Origin: Cladocopium goreaui
Taxonomy: Eukaryota; Sar; Dinophyceae; Suessiales; Symbiodiniaceae
Reading direction: 5' to 3'
Assembly (NCBI GenBank): GCA_947184155.2
Contig: CAMXCT020000275.1
Location: forward strand, 37,501 to 101,500
Length of the DNA stretch: 64,000 nucleotides
Shown: one piece after another, positions 22,800-37,164 of the stretch
Layout: each line of letters begins with the position of its first letter
Position numbering within the stretch: position 1 is the first letter of the stretch
Position numbers and translations under genes: made by a program
Notes under the pieces: model-generated
Told to the model about the DNA's origin: nothing
Seen by the model: the letters and a program-made list of their open reading frames with translations, nothing else
Database searches by the model: none

Positions 22800-23561
22800 G
22801 GCATTTTCACTGCAAAGAGGATGAAAAAAGAATGAAAAATTGGAAAAGACAGCAGAGTAAGATAGAGTAAGCAGAGAAGGCAGCAGAGACCTGCCAAGAA
22901 TATCCAAGAACTGCAAAGTTTGGGTGTCGAGACTCTGAGAGCCAGGCTGCACGGCTTGCAGCGCTGGAATCGATCAAGAGGCAGGCAGTGTATATAGTAA
23001 ATCCGGAGTCATAGTTTGTGGGTGCTTTATAGACTTATTATTATATAATCTTTTTTCCCTTGTGTATCATATAATTATACACTATGTTCATGTTTTTATA
23101 GGTTTTCATCTCCTTGAGGAGGCGTGTACGCAGCGGAAGTGGCAGCAAGAGCAGCCTGACGCCTGATCGAAGACATTCGGAGACAATATTATCATTTACA
23201 AGGGCCTGATCGGAGACAGTGCAAAGCACAGTGCTTTTTGCATTTGGATCCTGAGGCAGCCGAAGCACCAGCGTCAGATTCTTAATTATATCCTCATGCA
23301 TAACTCGTCACTCTTGCATCCGGAGGATTTTTGAAGTCTGAAGTTCTGAAGTGTTTAATGAATATAATATGTCTATATATATATATATAATATTGGCCGC
23401 CACTGAGTCCAGCAGTTCTTCTCCGAGCGTGCAGGGTAGAGAGCCTAGTTTGGCGGCATGCCTTTTGGGTCTCTTTACCATGAAAATAGGGCCTAGAGAC
23501 AACAATCGCATGATTTGCGCAAAAACATGTTTCTTCATGGAGCAGCAAAGCGGCCAATGTC
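22800..23561. other. mostly non-coding; possible Ser/Arg-rich exon at 23117-23210
   Basis: About 23117-23210 in one plus frame reads RRRVRSGSGSKSSLTPDRRH, compatible with a further SR-type exon, but the minus strand is open there too. 23375-23395 is TA-rich. Confidence 0.3.
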
Positions 23562-23990
23562 TCAGAACTTGACAAACACCAGCGAGAGCTTGGCCTTTTT
23601 TGATGAGGCATCAAAAACGAGAATGGTGATGTCATAGAAGTCGTCGAGGCTGGTGGGCTGGGCTTTTTGCACTGAGATTTGCTGTTGGAAGCCATCATAC
23701 TTCGGAGATACAGCTAGATTTACGGTTTGACGGCGAAAACGAAGATACCGTACATGGATTGACTATGCATATCGGCACATAGATGATAGATGATAGATGA
23801 TGATAGGATATGGTGCAAACATTTTGCAACGATTGCGCAAGAGTCCGCTTGTGATCTGAAATCCTTTTGGCCGTTTTGCTTTCTGGTTCTCATCAGCAAG
23901 CTTTGCAGGGTATATTTTCTGATCTGGTTGCAGTTGGAGTCTGGAAATTGATTTGAGACTGGAGGATGCCAAACCACTGCCTCCATCCAC
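23562..23990 (-). CDS. minus-strand gene, two C-terminal exons, unidentified
   Basis: Reading the minus strand, 23990 to about 23825 encodes SLKSISRLQLQPDQKIYPAK and on to FQITSGLLRNRC. About 23755 to 23562 encodes YLRFRRQTVNLAVSPKYDGF, then SLDDFYDITILVFDASSKKA, and stops at TGA (complement of 23562-23564). Alternating hydrophobic residues suggest beta-strands. The junction between the two exons is not fixed. No family recognised. This is a change of strand relative to the RD-type exons just before it. Confidence 0.5.
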
Positions 23991-24316
23991 AGCTGCTGTG
24001 ATTGCTGCTGAGATGGAGGCAAGGCTGCGCTATGCTGCGCTCTAAATTTGAATGTTGATCAACTGTTCATGCTGTTCTGCTTTGCTGCGGCACAGGCCCA
24101 GGCAGTTGAACTTGGGAAGCTAGGCGTGAAAGAGCTCAAGGACACCTCCTCCATCCCTTGGCACGTGCTTTTTTTCCAAAATGATAGGATGAGTGACAGA
24201 TTCAGTCGATTCAGCGGCCTTGACTTGACATCTTTGAATGAATTGCTTTGACAAAGGAGCTTCTGAAAGATGCAGGTGTGTCCTTTGCCCCTTGGCGACA
24301 ATGTTAAACTGTTAAC

Positions 24317-24914
24317 GTGATGGTGGGTCATGAAGAGTATAGTGAAAGGACAGCAAACTGCATTCAAGTCTGTTTGCAGCGGCACTCACAGGCAGGGGCT
24401 ACAGAGAAAGAGGAGAAAGCCGAAGAGCTGAGTGCATCTGTGAGGGTTCAGTGTCGAGATTTGTCAACGTTTGATGATTTTGGCTCTCGCAGGATCTCGT
24501 CAGGCACTAGCCTTAGCACTGCAAGAGTGCCATTGCAGAAGCGTGGGGCCATGAGGTTCCAGTCAAGTTGTGCCTGGCAACAGCTAAGGTTACTGACAAA
24601 GGCTCGTGCTCAGGCGAAGGCCAATGATATAAAATTTGTCAGCACCCCGGGCCCACAGATACAAAAGGAGCGTGAAGAAGTGTGAAGGAGTGTGAAGGTG
24701 CAGGATCAGTATGGTACAGTGGTACAGTCACAGATTGTATCTGATTGTCGCAGATTGTCGCAGTATGTCACAACGATCGTCCGGCTCTGAGGTCGCATCG
24801 CGACAATGGCAACGGGTCCCAGAAGGGGTGGCCCTGCCTGCGGGCCTGGAGGTGCCGCAGAGTGTGGGTCAGAGATGGTCAGATTCTGGTCTTGCTGTGT
24901 CTTGCTCTTTGTGA
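24317..24914 (+). CDS. candidate plus-strand exons, strand uncertain
   Basis: About 24387-24462 encodes GATEKEEKAEELSASVR. About 24810-24868 starts after a TGAG|G acceptor and encodes VASRQWQRVPEGVALPAGLE. Both read like protein, but the flanking better-supported exons (23562-23990, 25450-25715) are on the minus strand, so one set may be misassigned. No family recognised. Confidence 0.28.
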
Positions 24915-25068
24915 TTCTTTGTGCATGTGTGTCAGGTCAAGTTCGATATGGATAGAGGCAATGATCTCAGTCAAACACGTGACGGTCAGATTTCAATCTG
25001 GTGGGGCCCTATTTCAGGTTGCAACTATGCCCGGCTGCCAGCCGAAAAGAAGAAAGCATAGGATGTGA

Positions 25069-25449
25069 CCCAGTGACAGCGCAAATATGGGCCTGTTCAC
25101 TTCCATGATCTTCCCTGGCCAATGGCCATGTGGTGTTAACGGCTGAATGAGGCAGCAAGTGCAGACGCCAACCCATTGCAACCTGTTGCTGTTTTCCTGC
25201 TGCTATGTTGCCTCATGCTTTGAGATCATCCTCCAATGCGTGTGAGCGGCAAATTCCGGGTTCTTTTTGATGCCATTGCAAAGCCAAATCTTACAAAGGA
25301 TTGAATTTGAACATTTGGGTGCTTTGCGACGCATATTGTCGACCTTGGAATTTGCGTGAAGTCACTCCTGTGATGCAAGCCGGAGCGCGAGAAACAGCGA
25401 CCAACTTGTTCATGGTGAAGCTTGCACCAGGCTGTTCATGAAAACAGAC
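25069..25449. other. spacer, no gene seen
   Basis: No protein-like frame on either strand. Confidence 0.4.
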
Positions 25450-25451
25450 TA

Positions 25452-25712
25452 CTAGACTCTAGACATCATCAGCACAAATCCCTTCGGTTCCTTTTTTGAC
25501 GCAGCATTTAGCTTCTGAAGTAGAATGTGAAAACTGATTGGCGTGGAATTTGCCGCCACAAGAGATGCGGCACCGGAAAGAATGAACGCTTCGGCCGAGT
25601 CCCCCAAATCCACCATCGAAAAGGTCGACAAGCATGAACTCATTTTTACCTCGAGGTAGGGTTCTACTGCAGACAGATTTTGAATGATTTTGACTCTAGA
25701 TGAACATGGCAT
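25452..25712 (-). CDS. minus-strand exon, possibly kinesin-motor-like
   Basis: The minus frame has CLSTFSMVDLGDSAEAF followed about 18 residues later by STPISFHILLQKLNAAS. A beta-strand ending in (L/M)VDL plus a small-residue acidic turn, then S-hydrophobic-x-x-L at this distance, resembles kinesin switch II (VDLAGSE) and the following N-x-SL..L helix. The canonical Gly of DLAGSE is replaced (DLGDSAE), so the motor would be divergent or dead, or the likeness accidental. Junctions are not fixed. Confidence 0.33.
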   Translation of the reverse strand: MPCSSRVKIIQNLSAVEPYLEVKMSSCLSTFSMVDLGDSAEAFILSGAASLVAANSTPISFHILLQKLNAASKKEPKGFVLMMSRV

Positions 25713-26095
25713 GTGGAGAATCGTGTCGAATCATGTGTGATATTGTGTGATCAGAGTCACGATAGTCAAGAGACAGAGACTGTGTGAAGGCACCCTCCAC
25801 TTGGAAAACTGGTTGGACTTTGCAGGAGCAATGTTGACCCAATGGACGCCTATGAGGAGGCGGGTGAGACCAGAAAGACGGGATCGACCGACATGAAGCG
25901 TATTGAAGCGTCAGAAACTATCAGCGTTTGTCAGGTCAGGCCATTGGGTCGCAACTTGGCAACAGAAACTCCTCCACCACAGGGCCCAACTGCACCCAAT
26001 TGGACACATTTATATCATATATCATATAGTGTTAATATACTAGTCAAAGGAAGTTTGAAAGTCTAACTTCCGTGTAACGAATTTTTACAAGTCAC
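25713..26095. other. spacer with a weak plus-strand frame
   Basis: 25842-25950 reads MDAYEEAGETRKTGSTDMKR on the plus strand. It is plausible but has no splice support. Confidence 0.3.
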
Positions 26096-26230
26096 AACTA
26101 CCACTATCACAATATCACCACTATCACAACATCACCACAATATCACTACTATCACCATTTCACCACAATCACAATATCACCACAATCACAACCACCACTA
26201 TCACAATATCACTACAATCACAATATCTGA
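26096..26230. repeat. ATCACCAC/ACAATATC minisatellite
   Basis: Tandem 9-10 bp units of the type atcacaatatcaccact. Confidence 0.8.
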
Positions 26231-26239
26231 CAGTTCAGG

Positions 26240-26575
26240 CTTCATTTTCACAACTTGAATTTTCAAAATTCGAAGGAAGTCATGCACGAAAGCTTCGTTT
26301 TCACATCTTCCACTTTCAGATTTTGAGGGCGGTCTGAGAAAGAAAGCTTCGTTTTCACATCTTCCACTTTCATGTTTTCAGGGAGGTCTCGCACGAAAGC
26401 TTCGTTTTCACATCTTCCACTTTCAGATTTTGAGGGCGGTTTCGCACGAAAGCTTCGTTTTCACATCTTCCACTTTCATGTTTTCAGGGAGGTCTCGTAC
26501 GAAAGCTTCGTTTTCACATCTTCCGCTTTCAGTTTTTGAGGGCGGTCTCGCACGAAATGCGTTTTTGATCGTTTT
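26240..26575. repeat. 55-bp tandem repeat, about six copies
   Basis: The unit contains gaaagcttcgttttcacatc, then tccactttcagattttgagg. The period is about 53-55 bp, judged from successive aagcttcg sites (near 26290, 26345, 26397, 26450, 26503). Confidence 0.85.
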
Positions 26576-26589
26576 TGAGAGAGAGAGCG

Positions 26590-27245
26590 GATGCACGAAA
26601 TGCTAGGTTTTGCAGGACAAAATGTGTCCTGGCAGATGGATGGGGAAGCTTGTCCGGCGGGCGGTTGCGGAACACATTCGTTTGTGCCGGGGTCATTCTC
26701 GGATCGGCCGCGCAGTGGAACTGATAGTTCAGACATCATTTTGCTAACGTTCTTGCGTGTAGTTCTAGCGGCTAGTGTGTTTTGCAGCTCAGCCTCTGCA
26801 GATCGCAATGTAATGGCTGCGTCAAGGTTGATTGGCGCTGCGGCAGCGTGCGTAATACTGTTGTCTTTTGCGCTGGACATCGTAAATCGTATTAGAGTGG
26901 CCGCATCAAGGCTGCGATAGTGATTTGTCAGCAGATTTTCTCAGTTTTGGCGCTGGTGATTTTCCTTTCTTTTTTTGTTGTACAAAGTGCTTCAAAATCG
27001 ATTTTTTTTTTACTTTGGCGTCGAGATCCGGTTTTGGAGCTGCAATTTCTGACGCCGTTGCACGTAGTTCTATTGTGCTTTGTAACTCGGTCTTTGCAGA
27101 TCGCATTGTAATGGCTGCGTCAAGGTTGATTGGCGCCGCGGCAGCGTGCGTAATACTATTGTCTTTTGCAGCTGGACATCGTAAATCGTATTAGAGTGGC
27201 TGCACCAAGGCTGCTATATAGTGATTTGTCAGCAATTTTTTCAGT
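26590..27245 (+). repeat. 298-bp unit, about two tandem copies
   Basis: 26811-26947 and 27109-27246 are more than 90% identical (both begin taatggctgcgtcaaggttg). Similarity extends upstream of both, giving a period of 298 bp. The unit's gagatccggttttggagc segment recurs at about 29090, on the far side of the next minisatellite. Confidence 0.75.
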
Positions 27246-29065
27246 TTAAAAGCTTGCTGTGTGTAAAATCTTCTCTGTGTAAAAGCTTTCCAGTGTAAAT
27301 GCTTCTCTGTGAAAGGGCTTCTCTGTGTAAAAGCTTCTCTGTGTAAAAGCTGGCTGTGTGTAAAGGTTCTGTGTATAAAAAATTTGGTTATGTGTAAAAG
27401 CTTCTCTGTGTAAATGCTTCTGTGTGCAAAAGCTTGCTCTGTGTAAAAGCCTTCTGTGAATAACAGCTTCCCCAACTCTGTGTAAAAAGCTTCTCTATGT
27501 AAAAACTTGCTGTGTGTAAAAAATTCTATGTGTAGAGGCTTGTGTGTAAAAGCTCCTCTGTGTAGATGCTTCTCTGTGTTAGGGCTTCTCTGTGTGAAAG
27601 CTTGCTGTGTGTAAAGGCTTCTGTGTGCAAAAGTTTTTCTGTGTAAAAGCCTCTCTGTGTAAAAGCTGGCTGTGTGTAACAGCTTCTCTGTGTAAGGGCT
27701 TCTCTGCGTAAAAGCTTCTGTGTGAAAAAGCTTCTCTGTATAAGGGCTTCTCTGTGTGAAAGCTTGCTGTGCGTAAAAGCTTCTGTGTGCAAAAGCTTCT
27801 CTGTGTAAAAGCTCCTCTGTGTAAAAGCTGGCTGTGTGTAAATGCTTCTTTGTGTAAAGGCTTCTCTGTGTAAATGCTTCTCTGTGTGTAAAAGCTTCTC
27901 TGTGTAAAAGCTGGCTGTGTGTAAAAGCTTCCGTGTGTAAAAGCTTCTCTGTGCAAATGCTTCTCTGTGTTCGGGCTTCTGAGGGTAAAAGCTGGCTGTG
28001 TGTAAAAGCTACTGTGTAAAGGATTCTCTGTGTGAATGCTTCTCTGTGCAAAGGCTACTCTGTGTAAAGGTTTGCTGTGTGTAAAAACTCTACTGTGTAA
28101 ATGCTTCTCTGTGTTAAGGCTTGTTTGTGTGAAAACTTGCTGTGTGTAAATGTTTTTCTGTGCAAAAACTTTTCTGTGTAAAACTTCTCTGTGTGAAAGT
28201 TTGCTGTGTGTAAAAGTGTTTGTGTAAAAGCTGGCGGTGTGTAAAAGCTTCTGTGTGTAAATGCTTCTCTGTGTGAAAAAATGCTCTGTGTAAAAGCTTT
28301 CTGTGAATAAAAAATATAAAAGCTTCCCTTGCTCTGTGCGAAAGCTGGCTGTGTGTAAATGCTTCTTTGTGTAAAAGCTTCTGTGTGAAAACTTCTCTGT
28401 GTAAGAGCTTGCTCTGTGTAAAAGCTGGCCGCGTGTAAAAGTTTACTGTTTGTAAAAACTTCTGTGTGTAAAAAATTCTCTGTGTGAAAGCTTGCTGTGT
28501 GTAAAAACTTTGCTGTGTAAAAACCTTTCTGTGCAGGAACTTCTCTGCGTGCAGGCTTGCTGTGTGTAAAAACTTCTGTTTGTAAAGGTTTCTGTGTGTA
28601 AAAACTGTGTAAAGGTTTCTCTGTGTAAAAGCTTCTGTGTGTAAAAAAAATATGTGTGTAAAAGTTTCTCTGTGTAAAAACTTTTCTGTGTAGGAACTTC
28701 TTTGTGTGAAAACTTGCTGTGTTTAGAAACTTTGCTGTTCAAAGGCTTCTCTGTGTAAATTTTCTGTGTGTAAAAACTCGCTGTGGGTAAAGGCTTGGCT
28801 GTGTAAAGGTATCCTTGTGTAATTTTTTTCTGTTTAAAAACTTCTGTGTGTAAAAACATGTGTGAGTAACAATTTGCAGGGTGTGAAAATTTGCTGTGTG
28901 TAAAAAACTTTTTGTGCAAAAAATTCTCTGGGTAAAAGTTTGCTGTGTGTACAAATTTTCTGTGGATAAAAACTTCCCTATTTCCGTGAAAAACATCTGT
29001 GTACAAACTTCTCTGTGCAAAAGTTTGCTGTGCGTAAACGCTTCTCTGTGTCAAACTTTCTCTGT
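27245..29065. repeat. 1.8-kb minisatellite, 15-17 bp unit CTTCTCTGTGTAAAAG
   Basis: More than 100 degenerate units (gcttctctgtgtaaaag, gctggctgtgtgtaaaag and variants). Minus-strand frames up to 286 codons read as HREAFTQRS-type peptides, which only reflects the unit. I do not call a gene. Confidence 0.9.
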
Positions 29066-29099
29066 GGAAAGCGTAGGGGTCGCTTGCTTCGGTGCCGAG

Positions 29100-29620
29100 A
29101 TCGGTTTTTGGAGCAGGTTTTCAGCTAGAGGAGAGCGGAGATGATTTGAGAGCGCGCTGAGAAGAGCCGTAATATGAGATGTGACGAGCTGACAAGATCT
29201 GGGATCAGCTGAGGAGGTGTGAGAAGAGCTTGGAAGATGTGAGAAGAGGAAAGAGGAAATGAGAAGACGTAAGATGAGAGCTGAGAAGAGTTGAGAAGAA
29301 CTGTGAAAACCTGAGGAAAGTTGAGAGGAACTGAGATGAAAAGAGATGAGACAAGCTCAAATGACATGAGAATAGGAAAGAACAGTCGTGATCAGCTGAG
29401 AAGGGCTGAGAATGGGAGAGAAGACATGAGCTGCGAAGAGCTGACATGAGGTGAAAAAAAGCTGAGAAGACATGAGATGAGTTGAGATGAGATGGGAAGA
29501 CACAGACTGCGGTGACAGAGGGATGCAGTGAGCAATTTCCAAGAGAAACTGCGATGAGATGAGATCAGATGAAATGAGAAAAAAATCAACATTCAAAAGA
29601 CATGGCATCAGATCGAAAGT
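29100..29620. repeat. GAGAAGAGCTGA purine-rich minisatellite
   Basis: Degenerate gagatgagatgag / gagaagagctgag units. Minus-strand Ser/His/Leu frames are artefacts. Confidence 0.75.
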
Positions 29621-29764
29621 CAAGAGCTTGTTGCTGCGAAGCACAGGAGGGTTGCCTGTCACCTATAGGCACTGAAACTTCCGCCCCCGGCTTGCCCGGG
29701 CACTACTTCTATCCACTGTTTTCCAGCTCGCACATCCCGTGACCTCCGTTGCTTGGACACTGAG

Positions 29765-31913
29765 GTGGTGCATTTGGTGAGGACCTCAGTGATCCGCAAC
29801 AAATCCGTCGGACAATTTTGAGAAAAGTGAAGCAAAAGAACTCGAGAAACTTTAGTATGTGATGCTCTTTTAGTTTTTTTTGCTGTTTTTTAGATACTTT
29901 TTAGCTTTTCGAGGTGTGGCAACGCTGGTGAAATTTCGAAGTGGCGGTCGCTGCGGCCTCAAGAAGACGCCATTTGCATCCTTCCGAGCTTTCTGAACCT
30001 GCTGCATGCCATGCTTCCCTTAGCAATGCTCAGTTCGCAAAATTGGTTGTGTACGACGTTACACACCTTGAATCGGGGATGTCATATTATGATGTCGTTT
30101 TATGTTATTTTACTTTATTTCACGGTATTTAATGTCATTTCTGCTCTACTTCCATTTTTTGAGAAACATGTGGCATTGGTTTTTGCTCTGCATTCACCAG
30201 TTGGAGCTGAGGACGGGCAGAAAGAGTCTGGGGCTCAGGGTGATTTCTTGCCATGTCTCTCCATGTCTTGCTGCTTCTTCGATCTTTGTCGGAAATTAAG
30301 TTTGGAAATTCTCATCCTGTTTCCCCTGTGAGATTGCATTCCAAACTCATTTATATATTACAGAACTTTTCCCCAGGTGATCAAGCAGATCGATTTGAGC
30401 GTTCTGAGCCCGGCTGCGCTGGAAGAGTCCCATAAAGAAGTGGGTGTGCTCCGCCAGCTGACCCACAGACACATTGTTGCATATTTTGAGCCTTGGACAT
30501 ATCATATTATCATATCATATCATTTCATATCATATCATATCATATCATATCATGATACATCAAGCATCATTATATAACCATCATCAATCTGATATGATCC
30601 AACATAATTTGTTAAGGCCTTGCTTTGAGGGATGCAATCGGTGATGCATTTTTCTACGTATACATATATTGATTTCACTCGTTGGGCTCGGTCGCTTGAT
30701 TATTTGTGCTTCTGAAGTGTCCTAAGATGTCCTAAGCTAAGGACACATTTGTGAAAAGCAATAGTTTGTACATTGTGATGGAGTATGCGGATGGAGGAGA
30801 TTTGGCATCGCTGATCAGAAAGCACAAAGATGATGAGCAGCCATTCACTGAAACGCATGCGATGACCATATTCAGCCAATGCCTGCTGGCACTGCAATAC
30901 ATCCATTCGAAGCACATACTCCACCGTTTCTTGGCAGAAATGCTGGAGCGGTTGTATAACATTTGCACGTTTTTTGCATCGATGATTTCGTTCTGCCTTC
31001 CGTTGCATTCTTGATGGTATTTGCGATCCTGAGGTGACATAAAGTCCCAGAACATTTTCATGATGAAAGCAGGTGATGCAAAGATAGGACTGCACTGGCT
31101 CGATTTTTTTGTGGTTCTTTGCCTACTTGCAACGTCGCATTGTCATCATCTGTTTTTTTTGGTGCTCGTAAAACTCAAACAGCAGAGAGTTGAGCCTCAA
31201 GCCAAAAGGAGATTTTGGCATCTCAAAGGTGATAGAGGGCACGACTGCTGCAAATGGCACTGTTGTCGACGGCCCAGCGAGCAATGATTTGCAATGTCAG
31301 GGAAATTGACTTCTGCTGCAGCGAACTGTTGCGATGAGTGTGACTGTATAACTCTGCAATGAAAGATCCAAGGTTGGAACGCCGCAGTACTTTGCGCCCG
31401 AGATATGTGAAGACAAGCCGTACAACTCGAAGATCGATATTTGGTCAATGGGAGTTGTCCTTTACGAGATGCTTTCCCTAGTGCAGCCATTTGCTGCGTC
31501 AAATGTGGCAGCATTGATTATGAAGATTGTCAATGCGGAGCCTCCTCCGTTGCCAGCAGAGTGTAGAGAAGAGGTATGCGATGCAACTTGGCCATACTTG
31601 GCCGTCAGAGATGAGGTAGAATTGCTCTCAGCACCCATCAAGACCCCTTTCTTGCTCTTTCTTGTTAGATCGGTTTAGAGCACTGTTACCCTCTGGTAAA
31701 CTAACATAACTATGGAAAATCACCATTTTCAATGGGTAAATCCACTATAAATGGTCATTTTCAATAGCTATGTTAAATTACCAGAGGGTAGATCATGTTT
31801 GATCTTCTCAGGTCGTGCGACGGGCCTTGAACAAAGACCCCAATGAGAGAGCCAGTGCGGAAGAGCTGCTTGCGCTTCCTCCTGCCGCTTGCCTCAAGTG
31901 CCGCACACGGTGA
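29765..31913 (+). CDS. NEK-like Ser/Thr protein kinase 1 (first exon not found)
   Basis: Seven exons join in frame to 249 residues plus TGA: 29765-29806, 30377-30487, 30742-30925, 31034-31087, 31209-31264, 31373-31573 and 31812-31913. Motifs in order: beta-2/3 strand VVHLVRT and the Lys of VIKQID, alpha-C Glu in HKEVGVL, hinge YIVMEYADGGDL, catalytic loop HRDIKSQN, DFGISK, GTPQYFAPEIC, and DIWSMGVVLYEMLSL. The last Arg is in NERASAEELL. The catalytic set is complete. HRDIK-x-QNIF and GTPxYxxPE point to the NIMA-related kinases (cell cycle, cilia and centrosome roles). The glycine-rich loop exon upstream of 29765 was not found. Donors are GT, GA, GT, GA, GT, GT; every acceptor is AG|G. The C-terminus stops 20 residues past the kinase fold, short for a NEK. 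Confidence 0.82.
31687..31790. mobile_element. 104-bp hairpin with perfect 13-bp terminal inverted repeats
   Basis: Left end taccctctggtaa, right end ttaccagagggta. The interior is also partly self-complementary (aaaatcaccattttcaa versus tggtcattttcaatagc). It sits in the last intron (31574-31811) of NEK-like gene 1. It has the structure of a short non-autonomous DNA transposon or introner. No clear target-site duplication. Confidence 0.65.
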
Positions 31914-32239
31914 CTGGAGCGTGATTGGCAACTAGTAACTAGGTGTAGTAACTAGGTGTAGTAACTAGGAGCCTGGTTAAGAAAAAACAGTGAGACCTGT
32001 TTGAGACCTGCAAACCGTTCATTCATTTTTGGGAAGTTGTTAGATGTCGACACCATGGAAGCCATGTACATCATGCACACATCGAAGCAGCTCCTGTTTT
32101 CAAACTAAGGTCAGCTGTACAGAAGCTCGTTTGCATTGAGCCATCGAACAGAGCTGCATTTGAATTTGGGGACACGGACCTAAACCATTGCTGCCAATCA
32201 AAGGTTTTGCCGGATGCTGATCAAAGCAAAACGCTCTCC

Positions 32240-36135
<3,896 letters not shown>

Positions 36136-36587
36136 CTCATCCTGCAGTGAAGGGCTTCGGCGAAGAAACCACTCGGCTGGAATCTCATCTCCTACAAGCA
36201 ATATCGACATTGGACATATACAAATAAAGGGCTATGCCCCCTGCCGCCGACCCCAGGGGCTGCCGCCTCGGGGGCGGTGAGCGGGGGGTGCGTGTCGCCG
36301 TTACAGGCGTAGAAGCAAATAACCATTCTGATCACTGGGAGTGATAGATCTTTTGGAGACGACTTATTTGAATCCAGGTATTGTAAGTGCTGAGTATCCT
36401 TTGGGATACGATCCACTGAGATTCATTCTGTGTTTTTCGGAATGTTGCCCATTTCTTTCTGCTATTCAGAACAAGAGCAGGAAAAAGAGGAAGAGTAACA
36501 ACAAGGGAAACAACAGCACAGAAGAACCAGAAGAAGAAGAAGAAGGAGAAGAAGAACAACAACAACAACAAGAGCATGACAGTGAAG
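36136..36587. other. spacer with a purine-rich tract
   Basis: 36470-36575 is AAGAGGAAGAACAAC-type low complexity. I see no gene. 36240-36290 is GC-rich (ggggcggtgagcggggg). Confidence 0.5.
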
Positions 36588-36928
36588 GACGGAACGGGCC
36601 TCCGGGCAACGGCCTGTAGTGCCTAACGTCGCTTTCTGCACCGACAAGAAACTAGCTGTCCTTTTGCTCTTGCCGCTGCTTTCTCCTGCCTTCTTGCTCT
36701 TGCTCGAGGATGGAACGGGCCTCCTGGCAACGAACGGCCTGTAGTGCCAGCGTCGCTTTCTGCTCCTACAAGAAAGTAGCGGTCTTTTTGCTCTTGCCGC
36801 CGCTGTCTCCTGCAGCTGCCAAAGCTCAAAAAGAGCGGCTTCGCCACACTCAAACAGCGTGGCAGTGAAGGACGGGCAACGGCCTGTAGTGCCTGACGTC
36901 GCATTCTGCACCTACAAGAAACTAGCTT
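36588..36928. repeat. three copies of a 125-157 bp unit
   Basis: Each copy holds gggcaacggcctgtagtgcc-like sequence, a tcgctttctgcacc segment, caagaaactagctg, then ttttgctcttgccgc. The third copy is interrupted at caagaaactagct by the composite element that starts at 36929; its continuation (tttttgctcttgccg) appears at 42127, after the element. Confidence 0.7.
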
Positions 36929-37164
36929 TCACGAAAGCCAGCCGCTAGGCTAGGCGAAGTTCTTTTTGCGAACAAAGTGAGTTAAGGGGGTCTGGGGGCA
37001 GAGCGCCCCCAACTGGCCAAAAATCGGGAAATTAGGTGGTAAAAAAGGTGGCCACAGGTAAAGTTTTTTAGGGTTATGTACCAGGTGGCAATTGGGTGAC
37101 GGTGGGGTATCGATTCCCCCCTGGTCCGCCCTCCGAGGTGGACTTGGGGATTGCAATGGAGGGG

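Noticed and set aside
24470..24500. Spliced-leader relic (ttttggctctcgcag)
   Set aside because: Only the TTTTGGCTC core matches the dinoflagellate leader and the context is not a 5' end.
27191..28051. 286-codon minus-strand frame
   Set aside because: It covers a degenerate minisatellite and reads HREAFTQRS-type repeats with frame drift; no start context or domain.
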